Position numbers and translations under genes: made by a program. Positions 1-8,667 of a stretch of DNA of 17,610 nt are shown here, one piece after another. This DNA is from Obelidium mucronatum (taxonomy: Eukaryota; Chytridiomycota; Chytridiomycetes; Chytridiales; Chytriomycetaceae), in assembly GCA_025765595.1 (NCBI GenBank), contig JAIVFH010000488.1, positions 1 through 17,610 of the forward strand. Reading direction: 5' to 3'. Each line of letters starts with the position of its first letter. The first letter of the stretch is position 1. Below the pieces are notes generated by a model. The model was not told the origin of the DNA. It did not search any database and was given only the letters and a program-made list of their open reading frames with translations.

Positions 1-134
1 TTTCTAGATACTGTTGAAAGACCCAAAGTATAAATGAACGTTAGAACAACAACAAAATAAACAACCAACATCCAAATATACAAACTTACGATTATTATCG
101 GCATCACCGTGTTGGTCGCTCCAAAAGGAGGCAT
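1..134 (-). CDS. 5' part of an unidentified gene, runs off the left edge
   Basis: An excellent intron lies on the minus strand at 89..11: donor GTAAGT, branch CTAAC and acceptor CAACAG, 79 nt. The open frame leading into it begins at an ATG at 134..132 and gives 15 codons (MPPFGATNTVMPIII). It continues in frame (YLE) through positions 10-1 and off the window. Upstream in the same frame the sequence stays open back to a stop near 178, so the true N-terminus may lie in an earlier exon, with a possible acceptor at about 169 (TTGCCAG). A TATA-like CTATAAAAC on the minus strand near 431-439 and an ATG at 370 could belong to the same transcript, but I could not connect those frames cleanly. No family is recognised. 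The intron is convincing; the start is not. Confidence 0.4.
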   Translation of the reverse strand, partial: MPPFGATNTVMPIIIVSLYIWMLVVYFVVVLTFIYTLGLSTVSR

Positions 135-634
135 ATGGACCAATAGTGCTGGGTTGGTGGACCTGGCAATTTATGTTGATTGAATAATAATCGAGACCCT
201 TTGGTCATTTGTGTGTTCTGAATTTCTTGAATTAGAATCGAATTGGAAGCCAACGAAAGAATCGAGATTTGCAGAAGTCGGACAGGAGCTTGACAAAGTT
301 GAGAACTTGAACGCAAGGACTGGATAACCGAGTTTCTGGTCGTGAGAAAAGGCCAGGGGAATGCGAGCATCGCTGCAGATTCTATCTTTTGAGATGGTTT
401 TGTGATGATTCAAGGGGGAAAAGCGGCTGGTTTTATAGACTTTTCTGATCTGAAATGACGATATGAAATAAATACTTTGGAACAATTTTCCCCTTGTTCT
501 CATGTGTTTTCGTAAATAATAAGGGGCATTCTTTTACATTAATTGATTTTGTGTTCAGTACATAAGTATGGTATTCGACATTGGGTTGGGTCTTTCTTTT
601 TGAAACAAACAGTATTTCTACAAAAACTTCTTTC
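135..634. other. Intergenic region downstream of Galpha-1
   Basis: This 500 bp stretch separates the Galpha-1 stop from the unidentified gene at the left edge. The only regulatory-looking element is the minus-strand CTATAAAAC near 431-439, about 65 nt upstream of a minus-strand ATG at 370. An 88-codon minus-strand frame starts at that ATG, with an arginine/serine-rich, mitochondrial-presequence-like beginning. It ends at a TGA at 106-104 and resembles no family I recognise. No canonical AATAAA is seen for the Galpha-1 transcript. Confidence 0.4.
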
Positions 635-2114
635 CTATATCAGTCCTGCTGCTTTCAGGTTTGTTCTACATTGGAGGAAGTAAGTTAAATCAAGGGTTGG
701 TTAGTTATTGGGACCTACTTCATGACAGCAATAAAAACAGCATCCATTACAGGCTGCAACAGCTTTCCATCTGTTGCAAAAGTCAGGTGGAATATAATAT
801 CGCGCTTCCGATTGCGATTCAGTTTTGCAAATTCGTGAACAAAGAACTCGGATCCCTCTTCATATGAATTAGGACCAGTGTATGTAGGAAAATGGTCAGA
901 TATTAAACTATTGGCGGCTAGTTTTTGCTGGAAAACGTCCCTTTTGTTCATAAAGACTATGAAATCGGTGTTGCTAAAGGAGGGTAGGTTGATCATGACG
1001 TTAAATACGTTAAGGGCATCAGTTACTTCAAACACAAACAGATTTAGTAACCAGTTCAAAAAGGTTGATATTTTGACATACTTCGGTTCAGTGAAGTGTC
1101 CTCGACGCAAACTTGGTCGTAAGAACTCAGAGCCACAACAAATATAACAGCTTTTACATCCGAGAAGAACGGCGCCCATTTCTTTCGCTGAGACTTTTGC
1201 CCACCAACGTCGAATATTGAGTATGTTTCTCCTTCAAACTGAATGATTGTTTTAGAAACAGTTTGTGTCATTAGCCGAGCATTCACGATATCGACTTCAG
1301 TTGGTACAAAATCTGCGGCACAAATCCGCGTCAAGTTTTCCATCAAACTGGACGAGTGAATTTAATTCCCCACCAATAATCACTTCCAAATCACTTACTA
1401 CTGACAATTCTCTTGTAAATTGAACTCATTTCTTCGCGTAAAGCAATATTGTATTCCAGAGTCCTGCCATATAGTTCTCATAGCCTCTGCTAAATCTGGA
1501 CTTATGAAATCCTCCTTGCCGAATCCATATCGCGTCTTAAGAGCCTTCACCTTTTCAGCACAATCAACAATACGTCCCTTTTGATTTAATCCACCTGCAA
1601 TTGTATATTCGTTGCGTGCCGCTTCTGCAATCGGAGTTTCGGCATTAGGTTTTGGCCGGAGTGACGATTTTGACCCCGTCGGTTGAGCTCCAGGTAAACA
1701 CCCCAGCGAGTGATTAAGGCTCATATTTGATTTAGAAGACCGTAGTTTCGCGATCGAAAGGGCTGGTTTCGCCAGAAGAGATGGTGGCGGATGAACCACA
1801 TTCTTTGGATCAAACCCAAACGGGATCTGAAGCGTGTTCATTGCACTCAGCAGGGACTTGCTACATGTCAGCACGTTCTGAAGGAGAACTGATCTGAACT
1901 CGAGAATCTCTTCCGGAGCGAAACCGTTTCCGTATAGTAGCCTGAGTTGTTTGAGGACAGTGGTTTTCCCACTATCTCCAGTTCCCAGGAGGAGAATCTT
2001 CAGTTCGGCGATGGCGTTATCTCTTTCTTCTTGAATCAGTTTATCGATTGCTCGCGAGGTTATAGTTGAGCTGCGCGTCTCGCTGGCAACTTGGGAACTC
2101 GCGCAGTTGCCCAT
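635..2114 (-). CDS. Heterotrimeric G-protein alpha subunit (Galpha-1)
   Basis: GTP-binding alpha subunit that would couple receptors to effectors at the plasma membrane. Exons on the minus strand: 2114..1399, 1347..1082, 1025..719 and 665..635, giving 439 aa. MGNC at the start fits N-myristoylation (G2) and palmitoylation (C4); an ATG 18 nt upstream is in frame but would destroy this signal. Boxes: P-loop GTGDSGKTT 44-52 (usual GESGKST, so E to D and S to T), switch I Arg263, DVGGQ 285-289, NKRD 354-357, TFATD 409-413 (usual TCATD). The family is about 350 aa; the excess is a Ser/Pro-rich helical-domain insert at about 102-200. The last exon is only 31 nt and supplies the receptor-contact tail TNLKAAGLI; without it the frame stops right after the donor. 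It is the only one of the four G-alpha genes here on the minus strand, and it lacks the P-loop intron of the others. No pertussis-toxin Cys at -4. Confidence 0.93.
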
Positions 2115-2518
2115 CTTTCGTGATTTTCTCAACAGAGATTTGCAAAGGATAATTATGCTCTCAACGCGACCGGCGTTGGCGCAGAAGAAATAATAGTAGA
2201 CAGGTGCTTAGTTTGAAAGGTGTCAAAACGTAAGATTTGAATGTATGACATAGCAAGCAGCCAAATAATGAAAACTGTAAAAGAAACTGTAAAGTCATAA
2301 TAAAAATCCAGGCTTTCTGGACCTCTCTATTGGTTTCCCCCAAAATCTCCATGTAATAATTATTTGGTTCTCATCATGAAAATGACAAAGCGGGGAAAAC
2401 TCATGGAAAATTCATTACTACTTTCGTTACAACAGGAATCTATAAAAGGAGGGGGGCCACCATCATAGTAAGACATCAAAACAGTTATCAAACAACCAAG
2501 CTAACTAATAATCTAAAA
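2115..2518. promoter_or_regulatory. Divergent intergenic/promoter region between Galpha-1 and the secreted protein
   Basis: About 400 bp between two divergently transcribed genes. On the plus side TATAAAAG lies at 2441-2448, followed by a G-run, 71-78 nt upstream of the ATG at 2519; the leader is A/C-rich (CAACCAAGC...). On the minus side the 12-mer GTTGAGAAAATC (2133..2122) sits 7 nt before the Galpha-1 start and recurs before Galpha-2. A 63-codon minus-strand frame at 2161-2352 has hydrophobic stretches but no other support. Confidence 0.6.
2441..2448 (+). promoter_or_regulatory. TATA box of the secreted-protein gene
   Basis: TATAAAAG followed by a purine-rich AGGGGGG tract, 71-78 nt upstream of the ATG. 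Spacing and consensus fit a strong fungal TATA promoter, and the codon choice of the downstream gene also suggests high expression. Confidence 0.65.
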
Positions 2519-3280
2519 ATGAGAGTCTTTTCTGCCGTTTCCATGCTCGCTGCCATCACTGGATCTTTTGCCATGCCAGCTAAGACAAATGGGGCTGCCA
2601 AGACCGACTTCACCTTCTCTCAAGTTTCTGGCAAAAGCAACAACTTCATGATCTCTAATCAAGTTAACCAATTCACTGCCACTGCCTCCGCTGGTGCCAA
2701 CCTCACCGCCGCTCCTGGTCAACCAGTCAACACCAACACCCTCCCATACTCTGTCCTCTTCCCACCAGGTGCTCCATTGTCTTCTTCTGACGCCTTTAGC
2801 AATTTTGCCAACCACGTCTACGGAGTCTCCGGCGCTATTATGGGACTTTCCACTGCTCAAGGATCAGCCCAAATTCAAGCGTTGGGAAACATCGGTCTCA
2901 CCCACGAACTCTTGGAGGCCATTGAAGCCCAAAAGATGGGTCAAAACACCAACAACCAAGGAGGAGCCCCATTGACCTCCCTCATCCAAAACACTCCATG
3001 TGTCTTGAACGGATTTAAGTCTGCCATCAACAACCCAACTCCAGCCAACGCGTTGCTTGTTGCCCAACAGATTTCTACCGTCAGAGATTCCACTATTCTT
3101 CCAAACATCTTGGCTCTCGGTGCTCTTTCTGGTGCCAGCAACTTGTTGCAATTCCCAGGAACTGGTCCAATGCTCGGCCAAGGACAAGTTCAAGTTCAGC
3201 CTGCTGGTTCTCAGGCTTTGCTTCAGGCTCAAACTGCCTTGGGTTGCGCTGTAGCTGGTGGTGCTGCCCCAGCCCAGTAA
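2519..3280 (+). CDS. Small secreted protein of unknown family, 253 aa
   Basis: Intronless frame with a clear signal peptide: MRVFS, then a hydrophobic core, with probable cleavage after Ala18 (SFA/MPA). The mature part is rich in Ala, Gly, Asn, Gln, Ser and Pro. It has only two cysteines, C161 and C243, which could form one disulphide, and one N-glycosylation sequon at N61 (NLT). The middle (about 88-150) looks helical and amphipathic; the C-terminus is a Gln/Gly/Ala-rich tail (QGQVQVQPAG). No transmembrane segment or GPI tail is seen. Codons are strongly biased to C-ending forms (GCC, ACC, CTC, AAC), unlike the neighbouring G-alpha genes. With the TATA box upstream, this suggests an abundantly expressed secreted or wall-associated product. 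I do not recognise the family. AATAAA at 3369-3374 probably ends the transcript. Confidence 0.85.
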   Translation: MRVFSAVSMLAAITGSFAMPAKTNGAAKTDFTFSQVSGKSNNFMISNQVNQFTATASAGANLTAAPGQPVNTNTLPYSVLFPPGAPLSSSDAFSNFANHVYGVSGAIMGLSTAQGSAQIQALGNIGLTHELLEAIEAQKMGQNTNNQGGAPLTSLIQNTPCVLNGFKSAINNPTPANALLVAQQISTVRDSTILPNILALGALSGASNLLQFPGTGPMLGQGQVQVQPAGSQALLQAQTALGCAVAGGAAPAQ

Positions 3281-3416
3281 ATGGAATTACCTGTACCGTC
3301 ACACTCCCTTTCCCTCCCACCCCTTTTAAGTTTAGTTTAAGTTGCATTGATTGCATTAAGCATTTGAAAATAAAACAGCGCATGGTCGTTTCATATTGCA
3401 TTCTTCCTCACCAGTG
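3281..3416 (+). terminator. 3' end of the secreted-protein gene and leader of the ADF-H gene
   Basis: Holds a pyrimidine-rich stretch (3300-3330) and AATAAA at 3369-3374, 89 nt after the stop. Only 42 nt separate that signal from the next ATG (3417), so terminator and promoter are close or overlap. Confidence 0.5.
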
Positions 3417-3990
3417 ATGCCAATTGTGACTCCACAGAGAGTAGAACTTTCTCCTAATCTTGTTTCCTCGGTTCGCTACGAATCGCAAGGAACCTTTGCC
3501 TATTGTCTGGCAGTGGATTCTGTTACTCGTAGACTGGTAATCGAGAATACCGCAGCATTCGGGTGGGACGACAATCCAAAGACAGCCTTTTCGAAAAACT
3601 TCAAGTCGATTGAGCATTGGTTTGGTACAAGGTCAGTTTGCTTTGTGATGGTTCAGTTGGGGGAATTACCACTCAGCTCAAAGTATGCGGAATGGCTCTT
3701 GATTCAATGTATGTTACTATTAAAATACTTCTTTGTGCGTATTTTTGCGTATTTACGAGATACTTTTTCTTAAAGTTGTTCCTGACACGGCACCAAACGC
3801 GGATCGTCTTTCGTTTTCCAAAATCACAGAATTGCTGCTTGAGGAATTCCGAAATGATCACAAGATTGTTCAAGTCATGCACGCAACAACGAAAGTATGT
3901 TTCTTTACCATCCAGTGAATTCGCCTGATAAGCCCAACAAATTAGGAAGAATGTACCATTGCTTCATTTCAACAAGTTTCGGCACTCTAA
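3417..3990 (+). CDS. Solo ADF-homology (ADF-H) domain protein, twinfilin N-domain-like
   Basis: Exons 3417-3708, 3776-3894 and 3946-3990 give 151 aa, about the size of a single ADF-H domain (cofilin or coactosin size). Identity rests on collinear similarity to the N-terminal domain of the twinfilin gene just downstream. Shared blocks include (F)AYC/AFC, WL(L/V)IQ, VPD.A and HATTK followed by (E/S)ECT. Intron 1 is at the same place and phase (IQ, then F or Y, phase 1) and intron 2 directly follows HATTK in both. The ADF-H actin-binding helix, RDKMLYAS in the neighbour, reads NADRLSFSK here, so key basic and aromatic positions are lost. It stops 14 residues after HATTK, before any linker or second domain. 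It is probably a diverged partial duplicate; actin binding is uncertain. AATAAA at 4009-4014 lies 19 nt after the stop. Confidence 0.75.
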
Positions 3991-4008
3991 TCAGGGGTCA
4001 TTTAGTTG

Positions 4009-4014
4009 AATAAA
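4009..4014 (+). terminator. Polyadenylation signal of the ADF-H gene
   Basis: AATAAA 19 nt after the TAA at 3988-3990 and 59 nt before the twinfilin ATG. It supports the solo ADF-H protein and twinfilin being separate transcripts. Confidence 0.5.
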
Positions 4015-4043
4015 GGATGATATTTTTCTGATATTATTCTACC

Positions 4044-4076
4044 ATGAGGTTTTTAGAATTAAAAAGCAAATTATGA
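4044..4076 (+). promoter_or_regulatory. Possible 10-codon upstream ORF overlapping the twinfilin start
   Basis: ATG at 4044 in a good context (ACCATGA) opens a 10-codon frame whose TGA (4074-4076) overlaps the twinfilin ATG (4073-4075) as ATGA. If the twinfilin leader includes it, translation would depend on leaky scanning or on reinitiation. The transcription start is unknown, so it may lie outside the mRNA. Confidence 0.3.
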
Positions 4077-5397
4077 GTTTGAGTGGAGGCATTGCTTGTT
4101 CGCCTGCTCTCATCACCGCATTTTCAGCAGCTGCAGTCACAACTAGCTCTGTATTTGCCTTCTGTGTGGGAATCGAGAGCGAGCAATTAATCGTTCGAGA
4201 CCAAATTCATTCTCTTGGTGGTGATGGCTTTGAGGTCAACTTCCAGCAATTGGAAGGAAACACCACGTTCTACAACGATAAAACTCCGAGTTTTGTATTG
4301 ATTCGATTGGATAGAACTGTTGCTACTGGCGAAAGTGGCTGGCTGGTGATTCAATGTGAGTGTTGTTTGTTCTCAACTCGGGTTCTGAAATTACAGTTGT
4401 GATCGATAGATGTTCCTGATGCAGCTCATGTCAGAGATAAGATGCTCTATGCTTCATGCAAGGCGGCTCTTGTAAGAGAGTTGGGTGATTTGAAGTTTGT
4501 TGATTTCTTGCATGCAACGACAAAGGTACGCAAAAGTGCTGCGAATGCCTTTTTATACCAGAATATTCACTGTCTCCATCTTATTAGAGCGAGTGCACTC
4601 TAGCGGGATACAAGGCTCACTTAGCCCACAAATTGGCGGACGCCCCCAGGACAGAAAAGGAAATTGAAGCACAGCTTTTGAAAAAGACCGAGACTGGTGC
4701 CGATATCGGCATGTCGACGCGAAAAGAAATTGCAGCTTCCGGAGGTTTGGGTTTTGCGTTCACGGAAGAAGCCGTGGATGCCTTGAGGGGTTTGGGAGAA
4801 GGAGCTGTGAACCTAGTCGCGCTGGTTAGATTTTCGGTTATTGTAGGGGATTGGTTTAATTTGTAACTCTCTCGTGAACTAGTCTATCGAATCCGAAGTG
4901 ATTACTGTTGGGTTGTCATCGCATACAGCCACACCTGACACATTGGAAACATTGATCCCAGATGGCGAACCATTCTTTGTATTTTATAAATACGCTCATC
5001 AGAATGAAGGTGTTTCTCAGGAACCAGTCATATTTTTCTACATGTAACTGGGTTATGGATTACTGACTTTCCCACTAACAATGTCGCTCTTACACCTCAT
5101 AACTCCCAGTTGCCCTCCTAGCGCCAAAATTAAATCGCGCATGCTCTTCTCATCTTCCCGCGCCAGTACTTTGGATTATGTCGAAAAGACTCTCGGGATT
5201 TCTGTTATCAAAAAGGTTTTAGCACTTGACGTGCTTGGTTTGCATATATGAACTCAATGCCACTTTAGATCGAAATTGATTCTCCACGAGAGATCAATCA
5301 AGCATTCATTACAGAGAACCTGTATCCACCCAAAGCGGACTTATTGTCATCAGCCAAAACTGCATTCAAAAGACCTTCTCGGCCGGGAAAGAAGTGA
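4073..5397 (+). CDS. TWF: Twinfilin, actin monomer-binding protein with two ADF-H domains
   Basis: Binds ADP-actin monomers and caps filament barbed ends in the cytosol and cortex. Exons 4073-4355, 4410-4525, 4588-4824, 4883-5043, 5110-5215 and 5269-5397 give 343 aa, the usual family length. The N-terminal ADF-H domain (about 1-140) has [19 protein letters not shown]. The linker carries the twinfilin signature [15 protein letters not shown] and NLVAL. The C-terminal ADF-H domain (about 212-315) has [25 protein letters not shown] and the IEIDSP strand. The basic tail ([13 protein letters not shown]) is where the family binds capping protein or phosphoinositides. The fourth exon is entered through a weak donor, GTTAGA, but the residue match ([14 protein letters not shown]) supports it. 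It is preceded by the solo ADF-H gene, and the Galpha-2 ATG is only 64 nt after the stop; AATAAA occurs at 5421-5426 and 5432-5437. Confidence 0.92.
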
Positions 5398-5461
5398 TTC
5401 GCGAAGTCATCAGTCGGGAAAATAAAAGGAAAATAAAAGTTGAGAAAATCTTCGGTAAAAA
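5398..5461 (+). promoter_or_regulatory. 64-bp gap carrying twinfilin polyA signals and the Galpha-2 leader
   Basis: Two AATAAA signals (5421-5426, 5432-5437) for twinfilin are followed at once by the 12-mer GTTGAGAAAATC (5439-5450), 11 nt before the Galpha-2 ATG. The same 12-mer precedes Galpha-1. The gap is too short for a separate classical promoter, so the Galpha-2 promoter probably lies inside twinfilin. Confidence 0.5.
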
Positions 5462-6922
5462 ATGGGATGTGCAACGTCCAACGAAGCTGCGTCAGTCGAA
5501 GCTACAGGCAAAAGTAAAGCAATCGATCGGCAGCTGAAGCTTGAAAAAGTAGAACATCAGCGATTCGTGAAGCTCTTGCTGTTGGGTACTGTTTTGATGA
5601 AAAATCCAGCACAATAATCCACCGTCAATACAGGCTCTGGAGAAAGCGGGAAATCAACAGTTCTAAAGCAAATGAAAATGATTTATGGCACGGGCTTCAC
5701 AAAAGATGAACTCCTCGACTTTAGAAACGCGTTGCTGTATAATCTTGTTGAATGTGCCCAAACCCTTGTGAAGGCAATGGAAACGCTGCAAATACCTTAC
5801 CAGTTCAATCCTCTTCAGGAATCACATGGAGAAGATTCAGAAGATGTTCAAAGTAACGTTAGTTCCACGAAACGGATCTTGTTGAAATCCCCACAAACAG
5901 TCAAGTCCTCGTACAGTGGAAAAAGTGTGGCTTTATCAACCGTGCCAGAGGGGCGTCTATCCAAGCGATCTGATAAAGTCGCAAGACGAGCAGAGCGAGA
6001 ATATATCGATATAATGGAAGATGGAGAGGGACAAGGCATCTACAGTGAATATGCAGAACTCATTCTTTCAAACGAAGATGGGGGGGACTATGGATTCATG
6101 GCTGAGCACACAATAGATCCAACTGTACTGGAAGCTATCAAAACAATGTGGGAGGATTCTGGAATCCAGTACTGCTATTCTAGGAGGAATGAGTTTCAAC
6201 TGCAAGACTCGTGCGCATATATTTTAAATAACATGGCCCGAATAACTTCTCCGGATTTTATTCCTTCCGAAGCAGACATTTTGAACACAAGGGTCATGAC
6301 ACTAGGAGTCTCAGAAACAAAACTAAATGTCGAGGGAGTTCCCTACAAAATTTTCGATTTTGGAGGTCAGCGTGCGGAACGAAAGAAGTGGGCCGGATAT
6401 TTTGAAGATGTCACCACAGTGCTGTTTTTAGTTGCAATTAGTTCATATGACCAAAGTCTCTATGAGGATTCAACCACGAACAGAAGTACTAATTTCTCTT
6501 TTCTCCAAACAGCTGTTAACCATTTATATTTTTAGTGGTTGAATCTCTCAACGTATTTAGCTCTGTTTGCAATCATCAAGTATTCAAAAAGACTGGGTTT
6601 ATACTATTTCTCAACAAAATCGACTTATTTAAGGAGAAGCTGAAAACATCGTCAATTATGACGTACTTCCCAGACTTCACAGGTTCGCTTCATTCTCGAC
6701 TAGAGGAAGTTTATAATACTGAATGAATGATTAGAGGCAAACACGTTTGAACTTGGGTCAAAGTATTTTTTGAATCGATTTCAATCACTGAACCAATTTA
6801 AAAACCGGCCCGTTTATATTCATTTAACATGGGCTACGGATCGAAAACAGATTTCAGTGATTCTAAAGCTTGTTCATGCATGTATAGCTAAATCGAATTT
6901 AGAGAAGGCAGGGTTTGCGTGA
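5462..6922 (+). CDS. Heterotrimeric G-protein alpha subunit (Galpha-2)
   Basis: Membrane-anchored signalling GTPase. Exons 5462-5585, 5634-6485, 6536-6682 and 6735-6922 give 436 aa. MGC start for myristoylation and palmitoylation. P-loop GSGESGKST 42-50 is split by the first intron after the first Gly base. Switch I has Arg261 (RVMTLG keeps the Gly after the Mg Thr), switch II is DFGGQ 283-287 (usual DVGGQ), NKID 352-355, TWATD 406-410 (usual TCATD). The helical-domain insert (about 101-175) is acidic and Ser-rich (HGEDSEDVQS; GEGQG; SNEDGGD). The C-terminal helix ends SNLEKAGFA, which differs from the other three and implies a different receptor preference. Unlike its siblings it has no intron at the CAY position or near the C-terminus. 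First of three tandem G-alpha genes. Confidence 0.94.
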
Positions 6923-7065
6923 TTGTGAAGTCTCTCCAACACATGATGACACAATTCTTTTTTCTATTTTATCTGGCAGACAAACCGTGCTGCTTGTGTT
7001 TATATAAAATTGATGGTAATGGAATAATTCTGTGCTACTGTGTATTATTTCGAGATTTGCAAAAA
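6923..7065 (+). other. Intergenic gap between Galpha-2 and Galpha-3
   Basis: 143 bp, AT-rich. It ends in CGAGATTTGCAAAAA directly before the Galpha-3 ATG; CGAGATTT also occurs just before the Galpha-4 ATG. No AATAAA is seen after Galpha-2. Confidence 0.4.
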
Positions 7066-8667
7066 ATGGGATGTACTCAATCCACTGCACAAGAAGCAAA
7101 CGATCCGGTTGTGGTCAATAGTCGCGAGATTGATAAACAAATCAACATAGAGCGAAAGGAGCTGGAAAAAGAGAAGGCTGTGAAGCTCCTACTCCTAGGT
7201 ATTCTTCTGATCGATGTGCCAAAACCAGATTGCTAACGACGACGGCTCACAGGCACGGGAGAATCGGGAAAGTCAACGCTACTAAAACAAATGAAAATCA
7301 TCCATGGGACAGGCTTCACCGCTGACGAACTGGTTCTCTTTCGTTCAGCCATATGGTTGAACTTGTTGACCTGTTATCAGAATCTTACAATCGCGATGGA
7401 TACGCTGAAAATACCTTATGGGTTCGTTCCTCCTGAATTGAAGGATATTGAGAATGAAGATCTGCCCGAGGAGCCTGATTCCCCTGTCACTTCAAATCAA
7501 ATGGAGTCAAGTGTAGTGCGAGCTAGTACCGCTAAAGCTTGCCCGCCGACGAAATTAGATAGAGTTGCTCGATACGCGAAATTAAAGTATGATGAAGCGG
7601 GTGGGAAAAGTCAAATGGGTGTTGTGCCTGATAAGGCGCGCATGATGAAGACTTCAGATCTACTGGTCTCTTCAATGTTTAGCTTTTCAAATGGAGAGCA
7701 TTTTCCGGCAGATAGAATAGAGGGTCTGGACGCGATTTGGAATGATCCTGGGATACAGTATTGCTTCAGTAGAAGCAATGAATACCAGTTGATTGAAAGC
7801 TGCGCATAGTAAGTATCCCATCTTTCCATCACTTTTCCGGGCATTAAGCGTGCTAAATTGCATACTTTTCAGTCTGATGCAACATCGACATCGGATATGC
7901 GGCCCCGGCTATGAACCAACAGAAGAAGACATATTAAGTGCCCGAATAATGACTACGTCCGTCTCAGAAACGCGATTCCGAATCAAAGATGTGACATACA
8001 AAGTCTATGATGTCGGAGGGCAGAAGAGCCAGAGGAAAAAATGGGCTCCACTGTTTGAGGATGTTGATGCAATTATATTTGTGGTAGCCATAAGCGCGTA
8101 CAATCAAGTGTGTTTTGAAGCCAAAGACACAAATCGAAGTTAGTTTTTATGTTTGTTTTTTTTTGGAGGCTGAGATTTTGGAAACAAAATTAACACGGAC
8201 TTTAACAGTTGTAGATGCTTTGGAAGTATTCAAAGGCATCTGCGAGCACTCTTGTTTCAAAAACACGGGAATTATTCTATTCTTGAACAAAATCGATCTG
8301 TTCAAAGTAAAAGTAAAAACGTTTCCCATAAGCGACTATTTCCGAACATTCAAAGGTGTGTTGACTACATACACTTTTCTATTGTGTGGGAAAATCTCAC
8401 TTCACGCCATTGAAAAAAGGAAACAATACGTATGAAGAGGGATCAGAGTTTTTTCTAAACGCTTTTAAGGCTCTGAACAAGGAGACGCGGAGATCAGTTC
8501 ATGCCCACCTCACATGGGCTACCGACACACGGCAGATTAAAAAGATTCTTGATTCTGTTTTTACGTGCATCCAAGAGTAAGTTTGCAAATTGCGGTTTTC
8601 AATCAAATGTGTTTTTTTTTGTTGATAACTTGTTCTCAGATGGAATCTTGCCGAAGGTGGCCTTTGA
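7066..8667 (+). CDS. Heterotrimeric G-protein alpha subunit (Galpha-3)
   Basis: Signalling GTPase, closest in layout to Galpha-4. Exons 7066-7198, 7253-7808, 7873-8138, 8209-8355, 8420-8576 and 8640-8667 give 428 aa. MGC lipidation start. P-loop GTGESGKST 45-53, switch I Arg254 (the usual Gly after the threonines is Ser), DVGGQ 276-280, NKID 345-348, TWATD 399-403. The helical-domain insert (about 105-185) has an acidic start (ENEDLPEEPDSP). The last exon is 28 nt and adds the receptor tail (EWNLAEGGL). If that intron is retained, the frame stops at once (GAG TAA) and the tail is lost. Branch sites such as TGCTAAC (7230s) support the introns. It carries all five intron positions seen in the set, so it is the best proxy for the ancestral gene structure. 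Confidence 0.94.

Noticed and set aside
2161..2352. 63-codon minus-strand frame with hydrophobic stretches in the Galpha-1/secreted-protein gap
   Set aside because: It lies in a divergent promoter region, has no recognisable family and no supporting splice or polyA signals.
2513..3401. Several overlapping frames on both strands across the secreted-protein gene (for example 2864-3232 minus)
   Set aside because: They are shadows of the strongly codon-biased 253-aa gene; the plus-strand frame has a signal peptide and TATA box.
3369..3416. Possibility that the solo ADF-H ATG follows an acceptor (CTCACCAG at 3413) as an internal exon
   Set aside because: No matching upstream coding exon is seen and a polyA signal lies just before, so a first exon is simpler; not fully excluded.
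3895..3918. In-frame read-through of the solo ADF-H gene (stop at 3916-3918), adding VCFFTIQ
   Set aside because: A GTATGT..ATTAG intron (3895-3945) instead gives EECTIAS.., matching twinfilin at the same place, so splicing is preferred.
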